Positions 12,841 through 27,440 of a stretch of 64,000 nucleotides of DNA are shown here, one piece after another. The stretch covers positions 2,914,001-2,978,000 of the forward strand of contig JAMJFZ010000181.1 in NCBI GenBank assembly GCA_026225945.1, written 5' to 3'. Every line of letters starts with the position of its first letter. The first letter of the stretch is position 1. The position numbers and the translations under genes are program-made. Origin of the DNA: Cricetomys ansorgei (taxonomy: Eukaryota; Chordata; Mammalia; Rodentia; Nesomyidae). The notes beneath the pieces were generated by a model. That model was not told the DNA's origin. It did not search any database and saw only the letters and a program-made list of their open reading frames with translations.

Positions 12841-12924
12841 TCCTAAATATGAGTAGAGTTCAGGAGACAGAGATGGAGACAGAGATTAAGATTACAGGCT
12901 CAGAGACAAACTACTTTCATCCAG

Positions 12925-13036
12925 TTTTGTTGAGACAAGATTTATTATGTAACCAAAGCTAGCCTCAAACTCTCAATCCTCTTGACTCAGTCTCCCAAAG
13001 TACTGAGATTACAGATATGAAACTGTACCCAGATTT
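12925..13036 (-). mobile_element. B1-like SINE, diverged
   Basis: TGTTGAGACAAGATTTATTA, GCCTCAAACTCTCAATCCTC, CAGTCTCCCAAAGTACTGAG and ATTACAGATATGAA read as a reverse-complemented, old B1. Confidence 0.75.
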
Positions 13037-13239
13037 GAGCATGAATACTTGAGGGTAAAGTAATATATGGGAATCAACTGAAAGAAACCAGGAAGGGAGG
13101 AAGGTGAAGTAAACCATAAATAAGAGGGAGTGCTACCATAGGAACAGTAAACACCTCAAGGCCAACTAATCAATGGGGCAAATGAATCAGAAAAGTCAAA
13201 CAAAGCAAAAAAGTCAGCAATTTCCTAAAACAAGAGTAC

Positions 13240-13480
13240 CATGATTTGAATGTCCCCTTCTAAAACGAATCTTGAAATTAAATGGGCACTGAAACATGCC
13301 TCATGAACGGATTGATGCTGATATTATTGGGCATTTATGTGGGAATGGACTCACTACTCATAAAAATATGAGTTCTGTTCGATGTTTGTTGTTATTAAAA
13401 GGAGGATGAATGAGTGTCAAAGGCCTCAGAAACACTGAAACCATATATTTGTAAAACCTGTAGTGACAAATACATGCTTT
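13240..13480 (+). mobile_element. MaLR (MST/MLT1-like) LTR fragment
   Basis: ATGATTTGAATGTCCCCTTC, CCTCATGAACGGATTGATGC, GGGAATGGACTCACTACTC and TTATTAAAAGGAGGATGA follow the order of a mammalian MaLR LTR. It is old and incomplete. Confidence 0.7.
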
Positions 13481-14199
13481 TGCCCCTACATTCATATACA
13501 TATATTTTATGTATTTATTCATACATTATTCAATATACATATATTCTATGTTTGCTATGGGACAGGCACCATACTTGTTTCTGAGGCAGAAGAGGGGACA
13601 AAATGGGGGAAGTGTCTGTTCTTATAGAGCTTTTCATATCTAAAAAGCAGACAAAACAAATGCAGCTAACCACAGGGCAAATAGGAGTGTTATGAAGAAA
13701 CCCTGACTTAAAATACAATGATTTGGCCCCAAGACTTCAAGGAGGTAGTTTTGTTACTGAAATAATGAAAAGTCAGTTATACAAAGCCCTGTGGCTAAAC
13801 TTTCAGGAATCGGGGGTGGGTGGGGGCAGAATAAGGGAACTTTGAAGACAATGTGGCCACAGAGGCTTCAGGAAGGGGAGTCAGTACAGCCACAGCAATG
13901 AAGACCAAGCACAACTCTGAAATGGTTTGATGGCAAGAGGCATGGCTGGGCTGGAAGCAAATCAAGGGTGACAGGTGAACACATCAAGCTCTATGAAGAG
14001 CCTCGCCTGTATCTCCATATCACAAACTGTGAGTTAACAGAATTGCTAGAGAAGGATTCCTTTCACTCTATTAGAAAGAACAATGAAAGTTGAATGTAGG
14101 TGTTAAGCAGGACCCAAGTTATAGGGACTTTATTATGTTCTCTAGAAAATGGTTAGTGCCCTATATAGTTGACATTTCTATGGTGAACAGAAGACTTAC

Positions 14200-14370
14200 T
14201 TTATCAATATCTTCCTCTTCCTCGTCTTCTTCCTCCTCTTCTGAAAAATCAAGAAGTTTCTTGGCTAGCAACGGATGCCACTGAAGACACTTCCGTTTTG
14301 GTCGTTTTCCGGCCCCTTCTCCTTCTGTTGAATGATCTTTATTTCTATTACTGCCTTTCATTACTGTGAC
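14200..14370 (-). CDS. Bbx: BBX exon with the start codon (codons 1-54)
   Basis: First coding exon of the HMG-box transcription factor BBX, a nuclear DNA-binding regulator. The ATG is at 14361-14359, with a G at -3, after a 9-base leader (14362-14370). The acceptor AG at 14371-14372 follows a long pyrimidine tract. The donor is AAA|GTAAGT, with the last exon base at 14200. The 54 codons begin MKGSNRNKDHS. A basic cluster GKRPKRK near residues 18-24 could act as a nuclear localisation signal (inference). Then comes CLQWHPLLAKKLLDF and a nearly pure acidic run at about residues 41-51, ending DIDK. This matches the N-terminus of mammalian BBX as I know it. The exon ends in phase 0, and the next coding exon starts at 9259. 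Reading past the donor gives only intronic codons. The acidic run uses GAG/GAA/GAC codons in a repetitive block that may vary in length between species. Confidence 0.95.
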
Positions 14371-16509
14371 CTAGAGGGGAGGGGGACAGAAGATGGAGAC
14401 AGTGTGAATATGAACCAAAGTCAGATGATTAAAATCACTTTATTTTTCCCAGTTAGCTCTCACTGGACTATAATTTTAATTTTATACTATCTTATCAGTT
14501 CAGATATTTCCTGTGTTCAGTGAAAATCATAAATACATAAATATGCATTCATTTTAATGGACTAAATTGAGCTAAAAAACATGCCTTAATAAGTCTACTT
14601 CCTTCCACTCCATAACTTCAAAACTTAAAACTTAAATAAGCTATTAGGGAATTACCAGTTGCATTCACCTATTCATATCTATTCAGGAGAGTGTCTCCCA
14701 GTTTCCTCCCATAAGACTGATGAAAGATGTCTTCTCAGGGAGCAGATAGATTCCCAGGGAGCCCTCCAGGTTCTATCATGGCTCCATTTCACTACTACAT
14801 TTCAAGTGAATTTTGTTTTCTATATCGAGATAAATACATGCCTGCAATATTAAATAAGTGTTTTCTAAGAGTCATTTGGTTCTTCTTGGTTTAGATCTCT
14901 CCAGCATATATCCTACCTGATTTTTTAAAAATATTTTAAACCTTTACAATTTTTTAAATGCATAATTGGCTAAAGTAGCTGAAATAATCAGATTATAAAT
15001 GTGACAATATCCTTTAGACCTCCAATTCTCCATTATTTTTTAGTGATTTGAAAATAAAGTTACTCTTGATGATGAAAGCACTGTGTGTTTATATCAAGTA
15101 GGTTGTAATGGGATGAAACTGTCTGTCTTCTCCCCATACCCAAACCCTAGAGTCCAGGGTGACTAAGTACTCTCATACAAGCATTCTCACCTTTTGTCTG
15201 ATTTTTAATTTCTTGTTCATTTGGTGTAAAATACAGATTACTATTCATATACACTCATGTGAAACTCAAGCGCTATAGTGAAATGCTATCAGACAATAAA
15301 TGGCTCAGAAACAGATGCTGACAATTATGAACAAACACTTCCTGATCTCAGTCCATGAATATTTGCACCGATCCAGTGATTGCAATATAATGTCATTAAA
15401 CTTTTCACACTGTGTTAAAAGCATCGTGGGTCCATGCACATAATGCACTGAGATCCATCCCATTCTCAAGCCTTGTAAACAACATAATTCAGGCAAACTC
15501 ATCCAACTTCCTTATTTCTGGATTCCGAGTTATGTTATATATACACCAAGTTCTTCCTATTAGATTAATATACCTTGTTCATTTTAATAAGCAAGCATAG
15601 TGTATCAAAATATGAGTTCAATGCAATTTAATCAACCGGCTGACTTCTGACGGACAGTGAAATAATTCTCTAATTGAAGACAGCAATGAAATAATGCACT
15701 TTAACAAAATAAAAAATTTCACTTGGATAAAAGCCTTCATTAAGTATGTATTTGTCTAGGATTAATCCAAAACAAAACAAAACAGAAGAAAGTTAAAAGA
15801 AAAAAAAAAGAGGGTGGGAGGGGGAAGAGAGAAAACAAAGGAGGAAAGGGAATGGAAAGAAGAGGAAGAAGCAAAACAGTATCTCTATAGCTTCTGTAGC
15901 AAAAATTTCTGCTGAATGAAGTAATTATATGACTCATGTGGCTGCTTGAAGAACCCAAGAAGTTACCAAAAACTCTAATGGGACCAGTTATCTGGCGTCC
16001 TCTTAATAAAAGAACAAAGATTTCTTGTGAACTGATAGACCATTTAACAACTCTCATTCTATCTACAAATAAAGCTTGGCACAGAGGCAGCCCGTTTTAC
16101 AAAAATACCATTGCCATACAGAGAGCAGAGGAAATGGCTGCTTCTGTGGTTTATTAATCATTTAGGATAAGCTGTCTGAGTGGTAATTAAACTCATATTG
16201 AGGGCCCAATATTTTATGAGATAACAGATTTTTTTTTTAAATAGTAAAAGAAATCAATGGAAACCACACGCTTAGGCAGTTTTTTATCAATTATAGAGGG
16301 AAAAGTATTGCCAATGTCTTTAGAAAAATGTATTTAAGCCACCAGACTTGTGAATTATATTATGCTAGTAGTTTTATATTAATAAGCATTTATTCTACGC
16401 ACAAACATGTATTCAGTACCCTTTACAGATACTAAAACCCTAGGATGCCCCAATCTCTTATAAAATAGCACAGCATTTTACACAACCATGATATTATACG
16501 TGGATCTTA
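14371..16509. other. Repeat-poor intronic stretch with a purine run and a possible conserved core
   Basis: The only low-complexity part is a purine-rich run at 15785-15872. The remainder has no SINE or LTR that I recognise. The segment at about 15880-16300 is dense in non-repetitive words, including several homeobox-like TTAATCA and TAATTA, and is a candidate conserved element. Confidence 0.5.
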
Positions 16510-16795
16510 AAAATCCCCCAAATGCTTGATGTGGTGAAGGTTTGATCCCCAGCTAATGGGGGGTTCTGGAACTCTAAGGTAGAAAAAACAGTCATTGCCA
16601 TTGGAAGAATGCTCATGAAGGGGATGTTGGAACCCCACCCCTTCATCTGTCACTGCTTCCTGGTTGCCACAGGGTGAGCAGCGTCCTCCAACATCTGCCC
16701 CCTACCACTGTGTATTGTGCCAGCACCACAGGCACAAAGAAATAAGGCCAGTGGCCATGGACCGAAACCATGTTCAAATGATTTTGCTACCTTTT
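16510..16795 (+). mobile_element. MaLR/RMER-like repeat fragment
   Basis: GTGGTGAAGGTTTGATCCCC near the start, CTGTCACTGCTTCCTGGTTG in the middle and CCAGTGGCCATGGACCGAAA near the end match the order of a common rodent LTR-type repeat. The family is uncertain. Confidence 0.55.
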
Positions 16796-18477
16796 AACTT
16801 GATGATCATATTTTGCCAATGACATAAAGCTGAGTAACATACAGAAGCATCTTTCTCTATTTTTAAGTCATATCTAAATTACTTATTATGTCTGATACAA
16901 TGTAAGTATGTGTGAAACATTGCTATACTATACACTTTGGGGACTAACAACAAGGAGGAGAAGCCTGCACAAAATCAGCATAAAGGTAAGGTTTTTTTTC
17001 CTTGAAATTTTAGGAGGCTGGTTGAATCAAAAGATTCAATAGAGGTTCCACTTTATATGTGTATATATATAGTTCAATATTAATGGGTAAAATAGAATCA
17101 AGAATAAAATTAGTAAGTAGTAAATGTGATTTGAAGTTCATCTTCACTCCCATTCTGCATGACCTGTTCTCATTCTTTCCATGTAGTACACATGTCACTA
17201 TGCTTACTGTATCTTTTCTGAAACTTCAAACATAATTCACCTTACAAAGAAATACATATGACTTTATATCAGCAATTTTACCACATTTTTCTTTGAATTA
17301 TAATAATTTGGATAAATACTACCTCTCCTATTGAACCTATTCATGATGGTCCAAGACATTATCTATTTGTCTGTCTCCTGCTGTAGCAATGTACTAAGAT
17401 CAGTTAGGTTTGAACATCCTTTCAAGCAGCTCCACAAACCCCAGTACTTCATTGTGGCAATGAGCCACTATTTTTGTATGCTATGATGGCTTCAAAGAAA
17501 CCACCATCTCTTTCATTTCTCTTAATTCAGACATCCTTTTCTGGAGTGTGAAAGGGGCACGAAAACTGCCTAACTCTGACATACAGACCAAGGTGGTTTG
17601 TGGTGTGTAAAATCCAACAGCCATCTGGAACTGGAGAAATATAGGGTCAGTAACCCCAGCACAGTGTCAGAAACAAAACAGGACATTTCATTTTAGCATT
17701 CATGAGAGATGAATGAAAGAATAACTGAACTGTTGGTAGTACATTTCAGATGGAACGGTCAGGAAAGTGTAATCTACAGGTGTAAAACGCCTCCAACTGT
17801 GAACTGGACACTTTAGTAATTTACAATTATCTAATCTAACAAGCTAGATTTAATTTCCTATCAGTCTATTTTCAAATCATAAAAAGAAGGTAAAACAGTG
17901 GGAGATAATGATGTTCTGATTTTAATTCTCAAAACCGGTAAATCAAGAGAAGAATCAAAAAAGGAAAAAAAAAGTGAAGAAAGTGGGAAACACAAAGGCA
18001 AAGAAGACATAAACCTGAAACACTAGCCTTAATCTTCAACAAGAAGGTGGAAAATTTATTAATTTTGACTGTGAGATGTGGGTGATCTTATAAACTTTGG
18101 GAAGGGGTGCCTACTAAAAGTCCCAATAGTTTAGTCTGGCTGCTGTTTCTCAAAGAACAAATCTAGATGGCCATTCATAGGCAACAAATGAAGCAATTGG
18201 TAGTTTTCACTCAAGGGAGCTATTCTAACTTCTGTGACTGTAAGACAATCAATGTCAGATTACTTGATCAATGGCCTCAGTACTTGAAAGACTAAGTGAG
18301 ATCAAACTTAGCTTCTGAAGTAATGAAGACCTCTATCCAAAACTCTGAGTAATTTTTACTGTATAAAAAGCAATGCCACCAGTTCGTAGTATCCCTTTTC
18401 TATGGGCATCTATGTCCCAAAATACATATTTATGTACTGAATTCAGCCAATTGTTTTAAAAAGTCTTTAAAAACTAT
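16796..18477. other. Intronic sequence with no recognised element
   Basis: AT-rich, with short TATATA words near 17060. I see no SINE, exon or significant repeat in this stretch. Confidence 0.6.
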
Positions 18478-18663
18478 TTTGTTACTTTCACTTATGTGTA
18501 TGGGTGGCAGGGGCATGAATAAGTGCACATAAGGTCAGGTAGAAGAGGGTATTAAATTCCTTAGAACAGGATTGTGGGTAGTTGTGAAGTGCTGGGAACC
18601 AAGCGTGGGGCCTCTGTAAGAGAGTAATATGGGCTCTGAACGCTGAACTATCTTTCCAGTCCC
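18478..18663 (-). mobile_element. B2-family SINE, diverged
   Basis: GGTAGAAGAGGGTATTAAAT, AAGTGCTGGGAACCAAGCG and GAACTATCTTTCCAGTCCC give a reverse-complemented B2. Confidence 0.8.
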
Positions 18664-21600
18664 TCGCTATCAATCAATTTTATAAGGTAGAGAGAACTTC
18701 AGTTAGCTGCGTTCTTCAAATGTAGCAAGCCCATTCACTTAAGACCTTTCTCACAATAAAAAATCCACAATAAAATTACAACAACAATTATAAAGACAGT
18801 CAAAGAAAAAAATGCATGGAAAATAGGTTTACTATTAGCAGGCCTCAAATAAATGTCTCCCTCTGCCACCAACTACTTGTGAAGTTAGTCGTCGCACTGA
18901 TCCTTCCTCATGTGAAAGCTCAACAGCTATGCTGGGAGACAACACAATACCCAGCACACTGACTAAGAGGCTCACCTTCAGTCAGCACAGCTTAACAGCA
19001 GCAACTACTCACTCACAAGTAGCCTAAGGTTCTGCTTAGGAAAGAGACTATTCCTATTCATCCGCAGTCCATATGCCTGCAGACAGTATCTCGAGCCTCA
19101 GAGACTGAAAAAGGAGGAGGTATCCTTTCCTTGTCTGGTTGGCATGTAGGCATGTAGGCAGACAACATGTTGGAATAAAATGATCCTCTCAGTCTTTCTG
19201 TCACCTTGTCTTACAGCAAGTACACTTCCATGTTTAAAATATTAGCTATGAAGCATGGGATTGTTTCTGGCCTCTAAACTGTTTTCTGCATTTCTAAAAT
19301 AAACCCTATCCCAATCCTAGGAACTGAACACCAGGCTCAGGAGAAAGTAGAGGAGGGCAACACACATTAGCCTAAAGGAAGGCAGCGCTGCTTCACAGCT
19401 TACTCAAGTCTGTAGACAAAAAGCAACCATGAAGAAATAGCAGTTCTAATATCTGCACATTAACTGAACCAATTTTCTTTGTCCTTTACTGGAAACCTGC
19501 TTTGGTAAAAGGCAACAAATACCTCAATGTTGAGGCCTTGTTCCTCCTTAGCCTAAAGTTCCGTTTTCTGTCTAACTTGTTGCTCATCCTTAAAGTCACT
19601 TGTCAAACATCTCTTCCTCTGTTAGGTCTTTTGTGGAAGCCCTGAATCGAAGCCCAACACGCTTCACTCTGAGCTTCAGTTGCGCAGAAACTCCTTTTAT
19701 CAGAGTTTCACTTTTATAGTTTCTGTTGCTTATGGTCAAGACTACCGAGAAGACTGAAAAGACTACAGAGAATACTCCAGAAATAAACAGTATTAATTTT
19801 TTACGTTATAAGTCATTCTGAGTAGCATGAGGAACAGTGTGCCATTCAGCTCCATCCCACCTAGAATACAAATCATGCCTCCATTCAGTGACACAGCCTG
19901 TATATTAGTGACTCAGTCAGACGCAGTACAGTCCAGCTCTTTCCACTCTAATTTTAATAATGGCTGCAGGGAGCGTATGAGTAGTGGTGATAGCAAATCA
20001 GATATGCAAAGTCCATGCCAAAGGGAAGCTATAAAGTTGTCTAATTATAAGAAAGAAAATCCTATGCAGAAGTAGCAAAAGTCTGTAGTTACTTTCTAGT
20101 CTGTAGTGAGCTTTCTATAGTCATGAAATTGTGACGAAAAGAAACATTGATGCTAGCTTTGTTGTCACACTCGAAACTGCAAGCTATGGCAACAATGCAT
20201 ATTAAGTGTTTAGTTAAGACAGAAAAGGCATTAAATCTGCAGGTGAAAGACATGAGAAAAAAAATTATGTTCTGAAAATGGTAACATACTGCATCAGAAG
20301 GAATTCAGGCTTCTGAAGTGACACCAGGCCATTTACTGTAAGTTAGGATGGTGGTACAGACTGGCAAGCAAGTTTGAACTGACAACATAAATACTACTGG
20401 AGAGAGTGCCTGCCAATAAAGAAGCTACTGACACATTTACATTGCACTGACAACACATCTTTTATCAACTGTACTGAAGTGCTCATTATATTCATCCTTG
20501 CTTTATCTTTATTAATCTTTTACATATCAAATATGTAAATGAAACTCTGCCATAAGTAGAAATATACGGTAAAAACCTAGTATAGAGACTATTGGGTTTG
20601 TTTATAGTTTCAGATATCTATAAGGGTCTTGAAACATCTTCTGAGTAAAAGGACAGCCTCGTCCTGAGCACATAGCAGTACTTGAAAAACAGTATCAATG
20701 ACTATATTTGTCTTTTCTAATACTTAACTACATATAAATCAGGATGCTAGACTCCAAAAAATTTTTAAAACAATATTAATAAACAACTGTAAAGTATTCA
20801 GTACCTCAAATTGCTAGATGTAACTACATACACACACAAACATGGCCCTGGCCAAGGTACTTAATCCTCAGTGGCTTCAATTGAGATTCACAGTGTTATC
20901 TTCTTTGGAACATTCTTATGAGGCAAGAATTCAAACCCCAGAGTCTGAGTTTTAATCATCTTCCATACTGTTTTTTCTTTTGTTTTGCCACATTCTAAGA
21001 ATGTCCTTGCTTTCTGGTTCACAGAAGATATTAGCCTTCCTGAACCTTCCCAAATTTCTACCTTGTCAACCAACTCAAAATCTCTTTTCTTCTTAGGCAG
21101 ACTCAAGGCCAACTCCTTCCCTTACCCCAACTGCTCTTCAGTCTTCCTTTTTGCTATCCTGAGCTATTACACTTTTAGTTTCTTTGACAAGCTGTCAGTA
21201 ATTTGTGACATCAAACTCTTTTCCTTGGGTCTATATGCAAGCCATCTTTTAGAGTTCTCTCTCTGAATTCCTAGCCACCTTTACTAAGTCTTTCTCTGTA
21301 CAAACTGGTATTGCCCAGGCCAGACAGGTCTCCGCCTACACCAAGGCCACGAAGCTAGCACCTGTGCAGAACTGGTTTGCCTGGCAAACCAGTTATTTGT
21401 TCATTGTGGTGACCTGGCATGGGCCTAATTTTGGTGCTAACCACCAACAGTGACTTCTTACAGAGAGAATACAGATTTTTCTAACTATGTCACAAGCCCT
21501 CACCTCTCTACTTCACTGATTCAGATTCCAATCTACACTTTCTTAACAATCAAATAAATTATTTTGACTGGGCCAGGCCTCTCCACCACATTCCTGAGGA

Positions 21601-21943
21601 GTATGCTAAAGCCTAGTTAATATGAACTGAACATCTTTTACCTTCACACAAATATTCAGGAATATTTTACAAGCTATTTGCTTTTCTTATACACATATGT
21701 GCATATGCATTTATATATGAAAAATACTTACCTTTTCTGCTTTTTCCCACAAATTACTACATGTGGCCATTTACCCCAACAACTAATCTCTAACCAAAAT
21801 TTGTTCCTTCTACTTCATATATATATTCCACTCTTTTTTTATCAGTCTGGTCTTCTCAGCTAAAGCTGCACTGATACCAGTTTTCTACATGGCAATCAAT
21901 CTGTCCATGGAACCTTTTTAACAATCTCTTAAATTATTAAAGA
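18664..21943. other. Intronic sequence with no recognised mobile element
   Basis: Long non-repetitive stretch. At 19800-20080 is a candidate conserved segment with a TGACTCA AP-1-type word near 19908. At 20888-21112 on the minus strand is a 74-codon open frame with no family I recognise. At 21370-21394 is a perfect inverted repeat. Confidence 0.5.
21370..21394. repeat. Perfect inverted repeat, 12-bp arms, 1-base spacer
   Basis: The left arm AACTGGTTTGCC (21370-21381) and right arm GGCAAACCAGTT (21383-21394) are exact reverse complements around a single T. It could form a hairpin or be a dimeric protein-binding site. The function is unknown. Confidence 0.95.
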
Positions 21944-22150
21944 ACCAGGCAGTGGTGGCACATGCCTTTAGTCTCAGCACTTGGGAGGCAGAGGTAGGTG
22001 GATCTCTCTGAGTTTGAAGCCAGGTTGGTCTACAAAGTGAGTTCCAGGACAGCAAGAGTTACCAGAGAAACCCTGTCTTGAAAAAAAACAAAATAATAAT
22101 AATAATAATTAATAATAATAATAATAATAATAAAATAAATAAATAAAAGA
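21944..22150 (+). mobile_element. B1 SINE with (AAT)n tail
   Basis: It begins CCAGGCAGTGGTGGCACATG, has the B1 core CAGCACTTGGGAGGCAGAGG, and ends AGAGAAACCCTGTCTTG with an A-rich tail. The tail has expanded into an AAT/AATA tract at about 22093-22147. Confidence 0.95.
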
Positions 22151-24990
<2,840 letters not shown>

Positions 24991-25148
24991 GTTTTTGTTT
25001 TGTTGGTTTTTGAACCAGGGCCTCGCTAAGTAGCCTTGGCTGGCCTGGAACTTCACCATGTAAACCTAGTGGGTCTCAAACTCAGAGATCCACCTGTCTC
25101 TGCCTATTAACTGCTGAGCATTAAAAGCATAAGAGAACATGTGTGGCC
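24991..25148 (-). mobile_element. B1-type SINE
   Basis: AGCCTTGGCTGGCCTGGAAC, CTCAAACTCAGAGATCCACC and TGTCTCTGCCTATTAACTGC read as a reverse-complemented B1 with a damaged 5' end. Confidence 0.88.
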
Positions 25149-25189
25149 CAGAACATGCTTTTGGGGAAAAAAAATCATATAGACAATAT

Positions 25190-25570
25190 TTGCTAGATTT
25201 TAAAATACACTAAGAAAAGATGAATGGATAATGAAAATGTGATACACACTATCTAGTCATGGAGAAGGAATTTATGTTGTGTGAAAAATAAATGGAAACT
25301 GGATGTTGCCATGTTAAATAAGTCAGACATATAAAGATAAATATTACATGTTTTCTCTAATATATGGAATCTAGATTTAAAGAAAACAATGAAAGTAGAA
25401 GCAAGATGATTTGGGAACAGAAAGGAGACCAAGAGGGGAGAAGAAGGACAAGAGAAGCTATCGAAGTTGGAATAAATATACTCAAAACATATTATGTGCT
25501 TGTATAAAAATGCCACAAGAGAACTGATGATCTGTGCAACCAGTGTACACTAGTAAAATGATTTAAAATG
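25190..25570 (+). mobile_element. Old LINE-1 3' fragment
   Basis: AATGGAAACTGGATGTTGCC, TAAATAAGTCAGACATATAA and GTTTTCTCTAATATATGGAATC match the order of the end of ORF2 and the 3' region of mammalian L1 copies. It is highly diverged, with no intact frame. Confidence 0.7.
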
Positions 25571-26661
25571 TAAAGAAAGTTTAGATGAAATTTGGGGAAT
25601 AATTGGATACTAGATACTGGATACTAGAGGGGGTAATACATCAAACCTAATACCTTGTTCAATCTAACAGGAAATGTCTGAAACATTTTATACTATGTTG
25701 TAGCCTTTCTCAAAGAGGCAGGTAAGCTTCACAGTGTGAAGAGAATGCTGCTTCCCCAGCTTTACCAGCAGCTTAGCTCTCATGACACCAAGCCTGTACT
25801 TCAGATGAGTTCTTACACAGAGCCTCCGCTGAGACCTCTCCATTCCCTGTCAACCTTTGGGGATCCATTCATGGACTCACATTGTGAGAGATGGCACTGA
25901 TTATGGAAGATGAGTCCAAGCAATAAGAGATTTGCTGGTGAGATAGAACCTCTATAATTATTAAACACTCTGGGAACTAGACAGCATGTAATAGAGAGCA
26001 ACAAATGTGGCCTAAACCATGAGACAACAGGGAGGATATATAATACAATGCTGACATCTCCTCATGTGGGCACATGGAGATGCTAAAGCCAATGGAGAAT
26101 TTAGACAATGGTCCATTTATTCTAAATTAATTTAGATTTATTCTCTCTGATGACCCCAATTTAGCCACTGTTAACCCTTTAACAGCTAACAGCAAGTGGT
26201 TCAGCTCCGCTTGGCTTCTTTTACATCTGGGTGCTGACAAAAGTAAAAGAACCTAACACTGCAGTAGGTTCTGCAACTTCCTAAGGGTTGAGCTAACTTG
26301 GAGAAAGTCAGGTGGCTGGCCAATTCCTGAATCTCAGACTTGAACTACAAACTGGCAAGGTGTTTGTAGGAAAGGAATACTAAGCAAAAGAAAATGTAAA
26401 TTTCAATTGTGCTGACATTTACACAAAAACCATCAAAGACAATCAGGAGACATTTGAAACATATGACTCACATTATTTTACTTAAAAGTAAAAGTTCCTT
26501 TCTGCATAGAAGCAGACAACCATGGGGTGAACAGTACCCTCTACTAGTGTTCATCCTGGGTTACCTCTCAAGAAAAGGATCCACTGTCAGACCTGTCCAG
26601 TGACAAATCAGTGACCTGATAAAGTAGGAAAACTGGGGAAGGTCTTCGAGATTAGAAGGTG

Positions 26662-26760
26662 GTCTAGGGCTAGTGAGCAAAAGTGCTTCCTCTGAAATCC
26701 TGATGACTTTGAGTTCCATCTTCCAACTCTTGAGTTGTCCTCAGATTTCCACACATATGT
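26662..26760 (+). mobile_element. tRNA-derived SINE fragment (B3/ID type)
   Basis: GGGCTAGTGAGCAAAAGTGC, TGATGACTTTGAGTTCCATC and TTGTCCTCAGATTTCCACAC give a diverged SINE. Its CA-rich end has merged into the microsatellite that follows. Confidence 0.7.
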
Positions 26761-26764
26761 ATTG

Positions 26765-26800
26765 TTCTCTCTCGTTCTCTCCCTCTCCCTCTCCCTCTCC

Positions 26801-26881
<81 letters not shown>
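26765..26881. repeat. Compound (CCCTCT)n-(TC)n-(CA)n microsatellite
   Basis: CCCTCT-type units at about 26779-26801, TC to about 26852, and CA to 26881. The predicted Ser-Leu or Arg-Glu runs across it are not proteins. Confidence 0.95.
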
Positions 26882-26885
<4 letters not shown>

Positions 26886-26919
26886 TAATGAATAAAATTT
26901 TTTTTAAAAGAAAGGTTGG

Positions 26920-27078
26920 TCATCCAGGTGGTGGTAGTGCACACCATTAATCCCAGCACTCAGGAGGCAGACACAGGTGCATCTCTGTGAGTTTGAGGCC
27001 AGCCTGATCTACAGAATTACCACAGAGAAACCCTGTCTCAAAAAAATAAAACAAAATAAAACAACAACAACAACAAAA
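26920..27078 (+). mobile_element. B1 SINE
   Basis: TAATCCCAGCACTCAGGAGG, GTGAGTTTGAGGCCAGCCTG and CAGAGAAACCCTGTCTCAAA, followed by an A-rich tail that has become AACAACAAC. It is inserted just downstream of the microsatellite at 26765-26881. Confidence 0.93.
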
Positions 27079-27224
27079 GGTTGGTCTAACTGACCTCAAA
27101 GTGTTATATCTCTGGTGTAACACTCTTCCTGTAGTAAGTCCCTCATTATACCCCCTAACACACACAGGCACGCGCACACATGCTCCGTAAAGCTCCTCCA
27201 ACAGTCTTTATACTGATGGAAGTT

Positions 27225-27440
27225 CATTTATAATTTTATGTGTACAAATGGATCTTTTGCAATGGTAATTTTATGTGTTTGTCCCACAATGTTTACATTC
27301 TCTCCTGGTTTAATTAACAATGGATGCTATAATTTAGAAATTAGCTGCAATATTGAATGCTGCATACCCTCACTAAGTTGTGTGTTAATTAGTACTATAA
27401 ACTTTTCATGTGCTTTTACAGATTCTGTATTAAGAAAAAA
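27225..27440. other. Repeat-free stretch, candidate conserved non-coding element
   Basis: It contains SOX-like AACAATGG (about 27318) and AT-rich words such as TTAATTAACA and TTAATTAGTA. It lies between two repeats without being one itself. Conservation is not shown. Confidence 0.3.

Larger units (their letters stand above)
9260..14199 (-). other. BBX intron between codons 54 and 55
   Basis: A 4,940-base intron bounded by GTAAGT (at 14199) and GATAG (at 9260). It holds a tRNA-derived SINE (10545-10700), an LTR/RMER-like repeat (11540-11893), a GATA-type simple repeat (12757-12840), a B1-like SINE (12925-13036) and a MaLR LTR fragment (13240-13480). At 9300-10540 I see ordinary intronic sequence without recognisable elements. 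Confidence 0.9.

Noticed and set aside
14090..14284. Plus-strand open frame with a poly-serine run
   Set aside because: It is the antisense shadow of the acidic run of the BBX start exon.
26670..26959. Frames rich in Arg-Glu or Ser-Leu
   Set aside because: Translation of the TC/CA microsatellite on both strands.
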